Shown here one piece after another: positions 56,013 through 64,000 of a DNA stretch of 64,000 nt. Positions within the stretch are counted from its first letter, which is position 1. Each line of letters starts with the position of its first letter. A program made the translations under genes and the position numbers. The notes below the pieces were generated by a model. The model was not told the origin of the DNA and did not search any database. It saw only the letters and a program-made list of their open reading frames with translations. This stretch comes from Bacillota bacterium (GTDB taxonomy: Bacteria; Bacillota; Clostridia; Acetivibrionales; DSM-1351): NCBI GenBank assembly GCA_023392075.1, contig JAEVZU010000067.1:1-64000 (forward strand), read 5' to 3'.

Positions 56013-56276
56013 AGTCAGAGGATGCGGTAGATAGCCATCCGGTAAGTGTTCATCCGGGCAGAGTTGCAGACAAAATAAAGTAAGCTGTGGTCGTTGCAGG
56101 AGGGAAGCCTGCTCAATGCACCGTTACCGATATATGTGACGGAATTGCACAAGGCCATGACGGAATGAAATATTCGCTAATTTCAAAAGAGCTGATAGCT
56201 GCTGCCATGGAAGAATCAAGCCTGGAGATGCGGTTATCATTGGGTATGAAGGACCAAAACGAAGCTCGCCGTATTA
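56013..56276 (+). pseudogene. Remnant of an IlvD-family dehydratase
   Basis: The translation gives DSHPVSVHPGRVADKIK, an in-frame TAA at 56081, then VVVAGGKPAQCTVTDICDG and IAQGHDGMKYSLISKELIA, which is N-terminal IlvD/Edd sequence. After a frame change comes GDAVIIGYEGPKRSSPY, matching the C-terminal IlvD motif GDVVVIRYEGPKGGPG. Some 400 codons in between are gone. So this is a decayed dihydroxy-acid (or sugar-acid) dehydratase with an internal deletion, a nonsense codon and a frameshift. It lies between GH94 and the next sensor kinase; the rest of the gap to 56447 holds nothing else. Confidence 0.8.
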
Positions 56277-56447
56277 GCAATAAAAGGTGCATATATGGAT
56301 TGGTATACCAAGTGAGAAATATATTGACAAATCTTGAATGCTGCAATTCTGATATAATATTAAAAATGCAGCCTGCTCTTCTTTATTTTTCGTTATTTGT
56401 AGAAGTAATAGTTGTGGATAGGCATAAATTGCAGGAGGATTATTTAG

Positions 56448-58256
56448 ATGCGGGTTAAAAAAGAAATTTCAATAAAGAGAATTATATTTGATAATTATGC
56501 CGTATTGATTATTTCGCTCATCCTCCTCCTTTTTCTTTCAACTTTTATTTTTTTTGTAAATGACCGTATTTCAAAAATTACCGAATTACAGACAAACCTT
56601 TGCGATTCTGCAAAAAACTCTATTGAATCTTCAATCGAGAAAATGTCTATTGTTTCTATGAATTCTCTATACTCTAAAACCATTAGAAAAACGTTGAGAT
56701 CTGTCGATCCTTTAACCGCAAATATTAAAACGATGGATCCAATATACGAAGCTATTTCATATATAATCGGACCTTATGGTACAGTCACTCAGGTTAATAT
56801 CCACTCTACAAATAACTACCAGGTAGGATGGGGAGTATATGAATTGTTTGCACCTGAAAATTACAAAAAGGTTTATAATTACGACAAAATAAAGGTCAAA
56901 AATGGGTTTAAATATATAGATACTCCAAGGCAAAGAAAAGATCTGGCCTATTACAATAAATATCTAAGTTCAAAAAAGTTTATATCATTAAATCGGATAT
57001 TTAAAGATCCCTATTACCAAGAAGAAGGTATTGTTGAGGTTATCCAGGATTGTGATTCCTTTTTCGGACATCTGAACCTGATGAAAAAGGAAAATAAAGA
57101 TATAGAATTCTATATTTATAATGAAGATAATGTCATAATCTATCCTTATAATGAGGTACAAATTGAAAATCAGTTTACAGACTTAATGACAACAGAACTT
57201 AAAAAGTCACCGGTGGCGGATAAGGTAAAACCGGTAAATGTCGGAAATAAATATTATGCATCGTTTGTGTCAATAGATGAAATCAATTGGAAAGTGGTTG
57301 TTAAGCAGAATAAGACTGACGCATTCCATTCATTAATAACCTTTATCGTTATTTATTCATTAATAGGCTTCTCATTCCTTGGCTTAGCGGTACTTATGGT
57401 TTATGCAATAACCAGAAAGGTAACAACACCAATTTATAAACTTAAAGAAACTATTAAAGCAATAGATCTAAATGACATTATAAATAACAGAACAGAAATA
57501 ACTGAAATCGAAACAAAGACCAGTGAAATTGCAATGCTTTCAAGGGTATTTAAAGAAATGTATTTAAAGCTTGAAGTCTCTACAAAAGATTTGATGACAG
57601 CAAGAGAAGAAGAATTAAGAGCAAAATTCATAGCAATGCAATCAATGATCAATCCGCATTTTATATTTAATAATTTAGCAAATATCAGTGTTATGGCTGA
57701 AGAAAATATGAATGATGAAATAGTAAAGCTAAGTAAAAATCTTTGTGATTATTTAAGATATATATCAGCAGACAGTCTAACCACAGTTGATACGCTGACA
57801 GAGGTATACTATGCAGAAAAATATCTGGAATGTATGAAAGTAAGATACGGATCAAGGCTTGAATATTATTTTGATATACCAACAGAAATGGAGAAGATAA
57901 ATATCTCAAAGCTGACTATTCAGCCTATAATAGAAAACTCTTTGAAATATGCATTTCAGGATTCACCACCATGGGTTTTGGAGATACTGGGAAATATTTA
58001 TCCCCAGGGTTGGGAGCTTATAATACGTGACAATGGTATTGGAATTAAAGAGGAATATATTAAAGAAATAGAAGATAATCAAAAGAGAATTAAAGAAACA
58101 AAAAATATTTCATCAATGAAAATTGGAGGCATGGGACTTGCTAACGTGTATTTAAGACTGATACTTCTGCATGGAAATGATGCACAGTTGATTATAAGAA
58201 ACAGAGCAGGCGGCGGAACAGAGGTTATAATACGTTCTTTCAATCTAGAAAATTGA
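56448..58256 (+). CDS. YesM-type sensor histidine kinase
   Basis: A 602-residue kinase: membrane helices near 20-42 and 285-310, extracellular sensor between them, HAMP, AMQSMINPHFIFNNLANIS with the phospho-His, HATPase boxes (IRDNGIGIKEE, GGMGLANVYLRLILLHG). The GH43 gene lies between it and its presumed partner regulator at 59906. GCAGGAGGAT precedes the ATG. Notably AT-rich compared with the other kinases. Confidence 0.92.
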   Translation: MRVKKEISIKRIIFDNYAVLIISLILLLFLSTFIFFVNDRISKITELQTNLCDSAKNSIESSIEKMSIVSMNSLYSKTIRKTLRSVDPLTANIKTMDPIYEAISYIIGPYGTVTQVNIHSTNNYQVGWGVYELFAPENYKKVYNYDKIKVKNGFKYIDTPRQRKDLAYYNKYLSSKKFISLNRIFKDPYYQEEGIVEVIQDCDSFFGHLNLMKKENKDIEFYIYNEDNVIIYPYNEVQIENQFTDLMTTELKKSPVADKVKPVNVGNKYYASFVSIDEINWKVVVKQNKTDAFHSLITFIVIYSLIGFSFLGLAVLMVYAITRKVTTPIYKLKETIKAIDLNDIINNRTEITEIETKTSEIAMLSRVFKEMYLKLEVSTKDLMTAREEELRAKFIAMQSMINPHFIFNNLANISVMAEENMNDEIVKLSKNLCDYLRYISADSLTTVDTLTEVYYAEKYLECMKVRYGSRLEYYFDIPTEMEKINISKLTIQPIIENSLKYAFQDSPPWVLEILGNIYPQGWELIIRDNGIGIKEEYIKEIEDNQKRIKETKNISSMKIGGMGLANVYLRLILLHGNDAQLIIRNRAGGGTEVIIRSFNLEN

Positions 58257-58293
58257 TTATTAATTATAACAATATTATCTGGAGGTTAATTAA

Positions 58294-59922
58294 ATGAAAA
58301 TAGAAAATCCAATATTAAGAGGGTTTCATCCTGATCCATCCATTATCAGAGTCGGGGATGATTACTACATTGCAACTTCTACTTTTGAATGGTGGCCTGG
58401 GGTAAGATTGCATCATTCAAAGGACTTGAAAAGCTGGGAGCTTATGCCGTATCCCTTGAGCCGGAAATCTCAGCTGGATTTAACAGGGGTTGGGGATTCA
58501 CAGGGGATATGGGCACCTTGCTTAACCCGGTTTAATGATACATTTTATCTTGTATACACTGTAGTAACCTCATTTTATTGTAATATGCAGGATACGCATA
58601 ATTATCTTGTAACAGCAAAAGATATCAGGGGACCCTGGTCAGAACCCATTGCTTTAAATAATTTCGGTTTTGATCCATCCCTATTTCATGATGATGACGG
58701 AAAAAAATACATTGTAAGTATGGTAACAGATCATAGAGTTCCTCAAAAATATAGCGGAAGACTGCTATTACAGGAATATGATGAGAAGCAGCAGAAAATG
58801 GTCGGGGAAATAAAAGATATATATACAGGTCAGCATGGATATCTGGAAGGACCTCATATTTTCAAAAGAAATCAGTATTATTATTTATTTACTGCCGATC
58901 ATGGGACCGGTGAAAAACACGGACAATCTATTCTTCGTTCCCGGAATATCTGGGGACCTTATGAATGGAATGAAAAGAATTCCATATTAACATCCAGAAA
59001 CAACCCTGAGCTTATGCTTCAAAAAGCAGGTCATGCCGATTTGTTCCAGTCACGGAACGGGGATTGGTATATTGTTCATTTGTGCGGGAGACCTCTTAAC
59101 AACATAAATCCCCTGGATAGTAAGAAATTGCCCGGAAAACGCAGATATCCACTGGGAAGAGAAACCGCAATGCAAAAAGTAAAATGGACGCAAGACGATT
59201 GGCTTGAATTGGACAACAAAACAGGTTTGCCTGAAAAAGTCATTACTATTGACGGTAACAGGGAGCATTTGCTGGAAAAGTGCAAGGAATTTGACGATTT
59301 TGATGAAAGTAAATTGGGTCTGGAATATCAGAGTTTACGAAAAGCACTGGACAACTCCAACTTTTCACTTGCCGAGCGTCCCGGATTCCTGAGATTGTAT
59401 GGAAGGGATGGTTTATCGTCAAGATATAATCAAAGCCTGGTTGCAAGAAGATGGACCGAGTTTCGGTTTGAGGCAGGTACAAAGATTGAATTTGAACCAC
59501 AGAATTTCAAACAAATGGCCGGGCTTGTTTGCTTATATGATGTAGAAAATTTCTATTATCTCCATGTTACATATGACGAAGATGCAGGCAAATGTATATC
59601 TATATTTACCAGCAAAAACAGAGTATGTGATATGCCCGGAGAAGTGGTGCCGGTTAAAAACAATGTTCCGGTTTATTTAAAGGCAGCCGTTTCATATGAT
59701 GTACTGCAATTTTATTATTCGTATGATAATGAGCGGTATATTAAAATAGGACCTGAACTCGACGCCAGCGCGCTCTCTGATGAAGCTTGTACTAATGGAT
59801 GGTTTACAGGTGCAATGGTGGGGATATGCTGTCAGGATATGTCGGGAAACGGAGCTTTTGCCGATTTTGACTGGTTTGCGTATAGTACAATGGAGAATTA
59901 TAATTATGAGCAGGAATTATAA
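58294..59922 (+). CDS. GH43 beta-xylosidase / arabinofuranosidase
   Basis: A 542-residue GH43 enzyme with the same two-domain layout and length as the one at 36361-37989. NPILRGFHPDPSI (base Asp14), GFDPSLFHDDDG near 126 and LEGPHIFK near 184-190 (acid Glu), then a C-terminal beta-sandwich. No signal peptide. It lies between the kinase and the regulator, and its end overlaps the regulator start by 17 bp, so it is expressed with the two-component system. STFEWWPGVRLHHSKDL points to the beta-xylosidase branch. Confidence 0.93.
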   Translation: MKIENPILRGFHPDPSIIRVGDDYYIATSTFEWWPGVRLHHSKDLKSWELMPYPLSRKSQLDLTGVGDSQGIWAPCLTRFNDTFYLVYTVVTSFYCNMQDTHNYLVTAKDIRGPWSEPIALNNFGFDPSLFHDDDGKKYIVSMVTDHRVPQKYSGRLLLQEYDEKQQKMVGEIKDIYTGQHGYLEGPHIFKRNQYYYLFTADHGTGEKHGQSILRSRNIWGPYEWNEKNSILTSRNNPELMLQKAGHADLFQSRNGDWYIVHLCGRPLNNINPLDSKKLPGKRRYPLGRETAMQKVKWTQDDWLELDNKTGLPEKVITIDGNREHLLEKCKEFDDFDESKLGLEYQSLRKALDNSNFSLAERPGFLRLYGRDGLSSRYNQSLVARRWTEFRFEAGTKIEFEPQNFKQMAGLVCLYDVENFYYLHVTYDEDAGKCISIFTSKNRVCDMPGEVVPVKNNVPVYLKAAVSYDVLQFYYSYDNERYIKIGPELDASALSDEACTNGWFTGAMVGICCQDMSGNGAFADFDWFAYSTMENYNYEQEL

Positions 59923-60682
59923 ATATATAGTTGTAGATGATGAAGATTTGATCCGGAATAATCTTGTTAAGAAGTTAGAGAATCTGAGTTTGCCATTGGA
60001 GTATATTAATTGTGCGGATAATGGAAGAGCAGCTTTGGAACTGGTAGAAAGGCATTATCCGGATATAATCTTTACAGATATTATGATGCCTATAATGGAT
60101 GGCTTGGAGCTTTCGGAGGAAATATATTTTGCTTATCCTCAGACAAAAGTTGTGATTATAACAAGTTATAGTGATTTTTCCTTTGCGCAAAAGGCAATCA
60201 GATATGGAGTTTCGGATTACATTTTAAAGCCCGTAAGCTCAGATGATTTAAAAGCTGTTATATCTAAAATAATTACAAATATTGAAAAGGAGGAAGCAAA
60301 TAAGCCGGGAGATATTCCTGAGAACTATAGAGAATCCAATTATAGTAAAGAACAAACGATGGAATTTGTTGAAAGTTATATTAGAGAGAATTTCCGGCAG
60401 GAGATTACTTTGGGAAATGTTGCTGAGAAAATTGGATTTACACCGGATTACTTAAGTAAGTTGTTTAAAAAATATAAACAGGAATCTCCTGTCAAATATA
60501 TATCACGTCTAAGAATTGAAGAAGCCAAAAAATTATTATTTGAGAAGCCTCATTTTGAAGTAAAGAAAATTGGTGAAATGGTAGGTTACTTTGACCAATA
60601 TTATTTCAGCAGAGCATTTAAGGCTCAGGTTGGAGTCTATCCAACAGAGTACAGAAAGAAGTATTATACGGAAAATAAATAA
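59906..60682 (+). CDS. YesN-type response regulator, short form
   Basis: A 258-residue regulator: receiver (VDDEDL, phospho-Asp in IIFTDIMMPIMDG, YILKPVSS) joined almost directly to the AraC HTH (LGNVAEKIGFTPDYLSKLFKKYK, IGEMVGYFDQYYFSRAFKAQVGVYPTEYR). It lacks the 250-residue middle region of the two longer YesN proteins here. ATG 59906 has TGGAGA upstream; a longer in-frame reading would lie inside the GH43 gene. Confidence 0.92.
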   Translation: MSRNYKYIVVDDEDLIRNNLVKKLENLSLPLEYINCADNGRAALELVERHYPDIIFTDIMMPIMDGLELSEEIYFAYPQTKVVIITSYSDFSFAQKAIRYGVSDYILKPVSSDDLKAVISKIITNIEKEEANKPGDIPENYRESNYSKEQTMEFVESYIRENFRQEITLGNVAEKIGFTPDYLSKLFKKYKQESPVKYISRLRIEEAKKLLFEKPHFEVKKIGEMVGYFDQYYFSRAFKAQVGVYPTEYRKKYYTENK

Positions 60683-60783
60683 TTATGTTGTGACAGACTG
60701 TTACGAATGACCCTTGCAATCCGGAATTTACTTTTTCTTTTTACATTAACTTTTCATTTTACGAAAACGTTTATAAAAAACTA

Positions 60784-60814
60784 TTGCATTAAAGTGCACT
60801 CTAAGGTATACACT
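60784..60814 (+). promoter_or_regulatory. MerR-type promoter with 19-bp spacer
   Basis: TTGCAT (60784-60789), 19-bp spacer, TACACT (60809-60814), with the near-palindrome AAAGTGCACTCT inside the spacer followed by AAGGTATAC. A long spacer with a GTGCAC-centred dyad is typical of promoters activated by MerR-family regulators. It faces the aldo/keto reductase; no MerR gene is in this window. Confidence 0.6.
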
Positions 60815-60820
60815 TTATTT

Positions 60821-60930
60821 ATAACGCATGGGTTCAGATGAAATTTTTAGTTTGCAGAAAATTTTATTATCTGCAAACCGCGTTATAATCAGTTGAGACA
60901 GCTTATGCCGCCTATAAGAGACGGTGATAA
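60821..60930 (+). other. Structured leader of the aldo/keto reductase gene
   Basis: ATAACGC near 60821 pairs with GCGTTAT near 60883, enclosing TTTGCAG/CTGCAAA. CTTAT/ATAAG forms a second small hairpin near 60903-60919. The remaining 100 bp before the start are AT-rich. I could not match the structure to a riboswitch family. Confidence 0.45.
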
Positions 60931-61033
60931 AAAATGTATGTTGACTTGAAAACGCAAAAAAATACATATATTCTACCTGGTAAAATTTTAACTCAAAGGA
61001 CAAAAAATAAGATTTATTATGGGAGGCATGATT

Positions 61034-62188
61034 ATGCAGTACAGAAATTTCGGAAGTTTGGATTTTAAAGTATCTGCCCTTGGTTTCGGAGCAATGCGCT
61101 TACCCACCAGGGAAGTGGAAGCGGACGGCAATAAGCCGCAGAACAAAATTGATGAGGCTGAAGCAATAAAAATGATACGGTATGCCATTGATAAGGGTGT
61201 TAATTACATTGATACAGCATATGTTTATCACGAAGGTTTCAGCGAAATTTTAACAGGAAAGGCTTTAAAAGACGGTTATAGAGAAAAGGTAAAGCTGGCG
61301 ACAAAATCTCCAACCTGGTTAATTAAAAAGCCGGAGGATTTTGACAGATTACTTGACGAGCAGCTTGAAAAACTCCAGACCGATCATATAGACTTTTATT
61401 TGCTTCATTCACTTTCAAGAGATTCGTGGAATAACGTTATATTAAAGTTTGATATAATAAAGCGAGCAGAAGCCGCCAAAAAAGCCGGAAAAATCAAATA
61501 TCTCGGATTTTCCTTCCATGATGAAGGCTCGGCATTTACTGAAATCGTAGATGGATACGATAAATGGGACTTCTGCCAGATACAGTACAATTATCTTGAC
61601 ATTGAAAACCAGGCAGGTCAAAAGGGATTAAAATATGCTGCAGAAAAAGGGATTGCAGTTGTAATAATGGAACCTCTTTTAGGCGGTAAGTTGGCAAACC
61701 CTCCAAAAGATATAAAGGCTATTCTTGATGAGAACGGAAAAAACCAATCCGGAGCAGACTGGGCTCTGCAATGGCTCTGGAATCAACCCGAGGTTTCGGT
61801 TGTATTGAGCGGTATGAGCACAATGCAGCAGGTTGAAGAAAATATTGTATCCGCCGGCAAATCCGGAGTTGAAACCTTAGACAGGACCGATTTGGACATT
61901 ATTGACCGTGTAATAGACAGATATGCTCAAAGGGCGGCTATACCGTGTACTGCATGTGCTTATTGCATGCCATGTCCCAATAACGTAAACATTCCAAAGA
62001 ATTTTGCACTATACAATGAGAGCATAATTCATGAAGACTTAAAGGGCGCAAGATTTGCCTACGGCAATTTTTTCAATAAGGAGAACCACGCCAGCGAATG
62101 TGTTCAGTGCAAAGTCTGTGAAGAAAATTGTCCGCAGAAAATACCTATAAGCGAGTGGATGCCAAGGGTTCACGCTACACTGGGATAA
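61034..62188 (+). CDS. Aldo/keto reductase with C-terminal [4Fe-4S] ferredoxin domain
   Basis: A 384-residue protein: (beta/alpha)8 aldo/keto reductase domain (FGSLDFKVSALGFGAMRLP, YIDTAYVYHEG with the catalytic Tyr, LLHSL), then a ferredoxin-like tail with CTACAYCMPCPNNVNIP and CVQCKVCEENCPQKIPI. This group is common in clostridia, and the cluster suggests ferredoxin- rather than NADPH-linked chemistry; the substrate is unknown. ATG 61034 follows GGGAGG by 7 bp. A terminator lies 12 bp after the stop. Confidence 0.9.
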   Translation: MQYRNFGSLDFKVSALGFGAMRLPTREVEADGNKPQNKIDEAEAIKMIRYAIDKGVNYIDTAYVYHEGFSEILTGKALKDGYREKVKLATKSPTWLIKKPEDFDRLLDEQLEKLQTDHIDFYLLHSLSRDSWNNVILKFDIIKRAEAAKKAGKIKYLGFSFHDEGSAFTEIVDGYDKWDFCQIQYNYLDIENQAGQKGLKYAAEKGIAVVIMEPLLGGKLANPPKDIKAILDENGKNQSGADWALQWLWNQPEVSVVLSGMSTMQQVEENIVSAGKSGVETLDRTDLDIIDRVIDRYAQRAAIPCTACAYCMPCPNNVNIPKNFALYNESIIHEDLKGARFAYGNFFNKENHASECVQCKVCEENCPQKIPISEWMPRVHATLG

Positions 62189-62200
62189 ACCGGATCATAA

Positions 62201-62231
62201 AAGCCTTATGTTTAACGTAAGGCTTTTTTTT
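62201..62231 (+). terminator. Terminator after the aldo/keto reductase
   Basis: AAGCCTTATG (62201-62210) pairs with CGTAAGGCTT (62216-62225), followed by eight more T. Confidence 0.87.
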
Positions 62232-62278
62232 TGTGCGCAAAAACTCATTAGCAATATTTAGCATATATGGTATAATGT

Positions 62279-62363
62279 TTGGTAGTCTGTAACATGTACG
62301 CCTGGTCCCGAGGAAATTTTCCTCACCGGACAATACAGGTTTCAGGTGTTACATACTACTGGT
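62279..62363. repeat. Intergenic palindromic repeat, copy E
   Basis: Left arm TTGGTAGTCTGTAACATGTA, centre GAGGAAATTTTCCTC (itself a perfect hairpin), right arm CCGGACAATACAGG through GTGTTACATACTACTGG. An 85-bp inverted repeat between the reductase terminator and the GH9 gene. The stretch 62364-62501 is AT-rich and shows only a weak TATAAT box (about 62451). Confidence 0.8.
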
Positions 62364-62501
62364 TATGTGTAACTTTCCATATAATGAATCTTTATATGCC
62401 TGATAATGTGCAGATTAATAAAAAATTAATAAATTTGTATTAAAAATGCTATATAATTGAAGAAGTATTTTTTTAAATAAGTCTGAAAGTAGAGTGTACA
62501 T

Positions 62502-64000
62502 ATGAATTTGTTGAAAAGAATAATTACGATAACAATAACCGGGAGTCTAATATTTATGACAGCATCATGCACCTCAGAGACAAAGCCGGCGGAGAGCACC
62601 CTGCCCGCAAATGCAGGAGCCGGAGGAACAAGTCTCTCATCAGCAGCCGGGGACCGGACGGTTAATCCCGAAGAATTAAGTGAAAATATACTTGTAAATC
62701 AGATAGGTTATAAAATTGATGATAAAAAAATTGCGGTTATCAAGGGTTTCGACAAAAAATTCAGGGTGATAGAAACCGCAACAGGCAAGGTTGTTTTATC
62801 TAAAGAAACAAATGGAAAGGTAAGTGATGAATCCAGCGGTGATACGGTTTCCTATGCTGATTTTTCAGAGTTAAAAACCGGCGGGAGCTACTATATTTCG
62901 GTTGAAGGCCTTGGAAAATCCTACGAGTTTAAAATAGGTGACGGTGCTCTTTTCTCAAAAGTAAATGATGCAATGGTTAAAGCGTTGTATTATCAAAGGT
63001 GCGGTATTGCACTTGACTCAAAATATGCGGGGAAATACGCTCACGCATCCTGCCACACGGGCAAGGCCAAACTGTATGGAAATGAGGAAACCGAAATAGA
63101 TGTCAGCGGCGGCTGGCACGATGCCGGGGATTACGGCAGGTATGTGGTGCCTGCTGCCGTGACGGCGGCCGATCTTATGCTGGCCTATGAGTTTTATCCC
63201 GAAAGCTTTGCAAACAAATACAATATACCTGAAAGTGCCAACAATATTCCGGATATTTTAGATGAAGTGAAATACGGTATGACATGGATGCTGAAAATGC
63301 AGGATAAACAGACCGGTGGAGTATACCACAAGGTTACCTCCAGAACCTTTCCCGATTTGACAGCAATGCCAGATACCGATGTGGATGATCTTCTGGTTAT
63401 GCCGGTATCAACTACTGCTACCGCAGATTTTGCCGCTGTAACAGCCATGGCTTCAAGAATATTTAAAGACGTTGACCCTGTTTTTTCACAACAGTGCCTG
63501 ATTGCTTCAGTAAAGGCATGGAACTGGCTGGAGGCGAATAAAGATTTTATTCAGTTTAAAAATCCTCAGGATATTTCGTCCGGAGAATATGGCGACAGTT
63601 CAGGCAAGGATGAAAAAGCCTGGGCGGCAGCCGAACTGCTTAGAGCAACAGGGGATAAAAAGTACAATGACTATTTTTCGGCAAACTATGGAACAGAGGG
63701 CTTTGGACTGGGGTGGCAGAATGTAAGCGGTTTTGCAGCCATATCATATTTGTTTTCAGATCAGGGTGCCATTGATTCAAAAAAAGCTGAGGAAATAAAA
63801 AAAGCGTGGCTTGAAAAAGCCGATATGTTCGTCAGTACTGCTGAAAAAGACGGCTACTTGCTGGCAATGCATAAAATGGAATACACCTGGGGAAGTAATA
63901 TGAATGTGGCCAATCATGCCATACATTTATTAATCGCCGATAAATTGAGCAATAATGAAAAATACACCGAAACGGCAGTGAACTGCGTTCATTATTTCCT
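62502..64000 (+). CDS. Lipoprotein GH9 cellulase (5' part, cut by window end)
   Basis: 499 codons are visible and the frame is open to the end. The signal ends in a lipobox, FMTASC (Cys near residue 23), so the enzyme should be anchored to the outer face of the membrane, not built into the cellulosome. A CelD-type Ig-like domain follows (ENILVNQIGYKIDDKKIAVI near 60-80), then the GH9 (alpha/alpha)6 barrel with GGWHDAGDYGRYVV near 204-217, whose Asp pair is the catalytic base. The acid Glu near the C-terminus lies beyond the window. It likely trims cellodextrins at the cell surface. Confidence 0.9.
   Translation, partial: MNLLKRIITITITGSLIFMTASCTSETKPAESTLPANAGAGGTSLSSAAGDRTVNPEELSENILVNQIGYKIDDKKIAVIKGFDKKFRVIETATGKVVLSKETNGKVSDESSGDTVSYADFSELKTGGSYYISVEGLGKSYEFKIGDGALFSKVNDAMVKALYYQRCGIALDSKYAGKYAHASCHTGKAKLYGNEETEIDVSGGWHDAGDYGRYVVPAAVTAADLMLAYEFYPESFANKYNIPESANNIPDILDEVKYGMTWMLKMQDKQTGGVYHKVTSRTFPDLTAMPDTDVDDLLVMPVSTTATADFAAVTAMASRIFKDVDPVFSQQCLIASVKAWNWLEANKDFIQFKNPQDISSGEYGDSSGKDEKAWAAAELLRATGDKKYNDYFSANYGTEGFGLGWQNVSGFAAISYLFSDQGAIDSKKAEEIKKAWLEKADMFVSTAEKDGYLLAMHKMEYTWGSNMNVANHAIHLLIADKLSNNEKYTETAVNCVHYF

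Noticed and set aside
60759..60774. CcpA cre-like site (CGAAAACGTTTATA)
   Set aside because: Two mismatches to the cre consensus and no clear promoter relation; too weak to list as a feature.
60934..61068. 44-codon frame starting MYVDLKTQKN before and into the aldo/keto reductase
   Set aside because: Weak GGTGA site and no similarity; most likely chance in the AT-rich leader.
1..64000. CRISPR arrays, tRNA or rRNA genes, prophage or conjugative genes
   Set aside because: No regularly spaced direct repeats, no tRNA-like cloverleaf with CCA end, no rRNA segment and no phage or transfer genes were seen.

Overview
The window is a stretch of low-GC Firmicute chromosome. It most resembles a mesophilic cellulosome-producing clostridium of the Ruminiclostridium type. 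Three things point there: type I dockerins on two secreted polysaccharidases, a Rex-like site in front of an NADH-linked [FeFe]-hydrogenase operon, and the Firmicute gene set ireB-ruvX-DUF1292. Genus is inferred from gene content; no rRNA gene is present.

Region 1 (1-8.6 kb) is mostly housekeeping. It holds the 3' end of secG, an HD-domain protein, a polysaccharide deacetylase, an OmpR-type two-component system with a lipoprotein of unknown function, RNase R, and a convergent HPr/Crh-like gene that lacks the phosphorylatable histidine. Region 2 (8.8-12.8 kb) is a LacI-family regulator divergent from a PL1-dockerin-PL9 pectate lyase. Facing TTGACT/TTGAAT promoters carry matching operator-like sites. 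A decayed IS110-family transposase now lies between the lyase promoter and the lyase gene. Region 3 (12.9-22.2 kb) holds mtaB, ireB, ruvX, a DUF1292 gene, the five-gene hydrogenase operon (HydC-like, GHKL ATPase, small [2Fe-2S] protein, HydB, HydA) behind a textbook promoter, and a zinc-dependent phospholipase C-like gene.

Region 4 (22.3-60.7 kb) is a continuous plant-glycan utilisation superlocus with three CUT1-type ABC importers, each made of one binding lipoprotein and two permeases and none with its own ATPase. Interleaved are three YesM/YesN-type two-component systems, one stand-alone AraC regulator and glycosidases of families GH42, GH106-like, GH95, GH43 (two), GH5-dockerin, GH31 and GH94. 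The enzyme set fits import of decorated oligosaccharides released by the cellulosome (fucosylated, galactosylated, xylosylated; perhaps xyloglucan or pectin side chains). These would be trimmed inside the cell and partly broken down by phosphorolysis. Region 5 (60.7-64 kb) has a ferredoxin-domain aldo/keto reductase behind a MerR-type 19-bp-spacer promoter, then the start of a lipoprotein GH9 cellulase cut by the window end.

The most unusual non-coding signal is a family of roughly 85-bp intergenic palindromes with CTAGTRGTCTGTAACA-like ends (four two-armed copies plus a half copy). Two of them supply the stop codon of the upstream gene. A separate 159-bp element with perfect 17-bp terminal inverted repeats lies inside the first transporter operon. 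A broken ilvD-like dehydratase fragment lies between the GH94 gene and its downstream sensor kinase.
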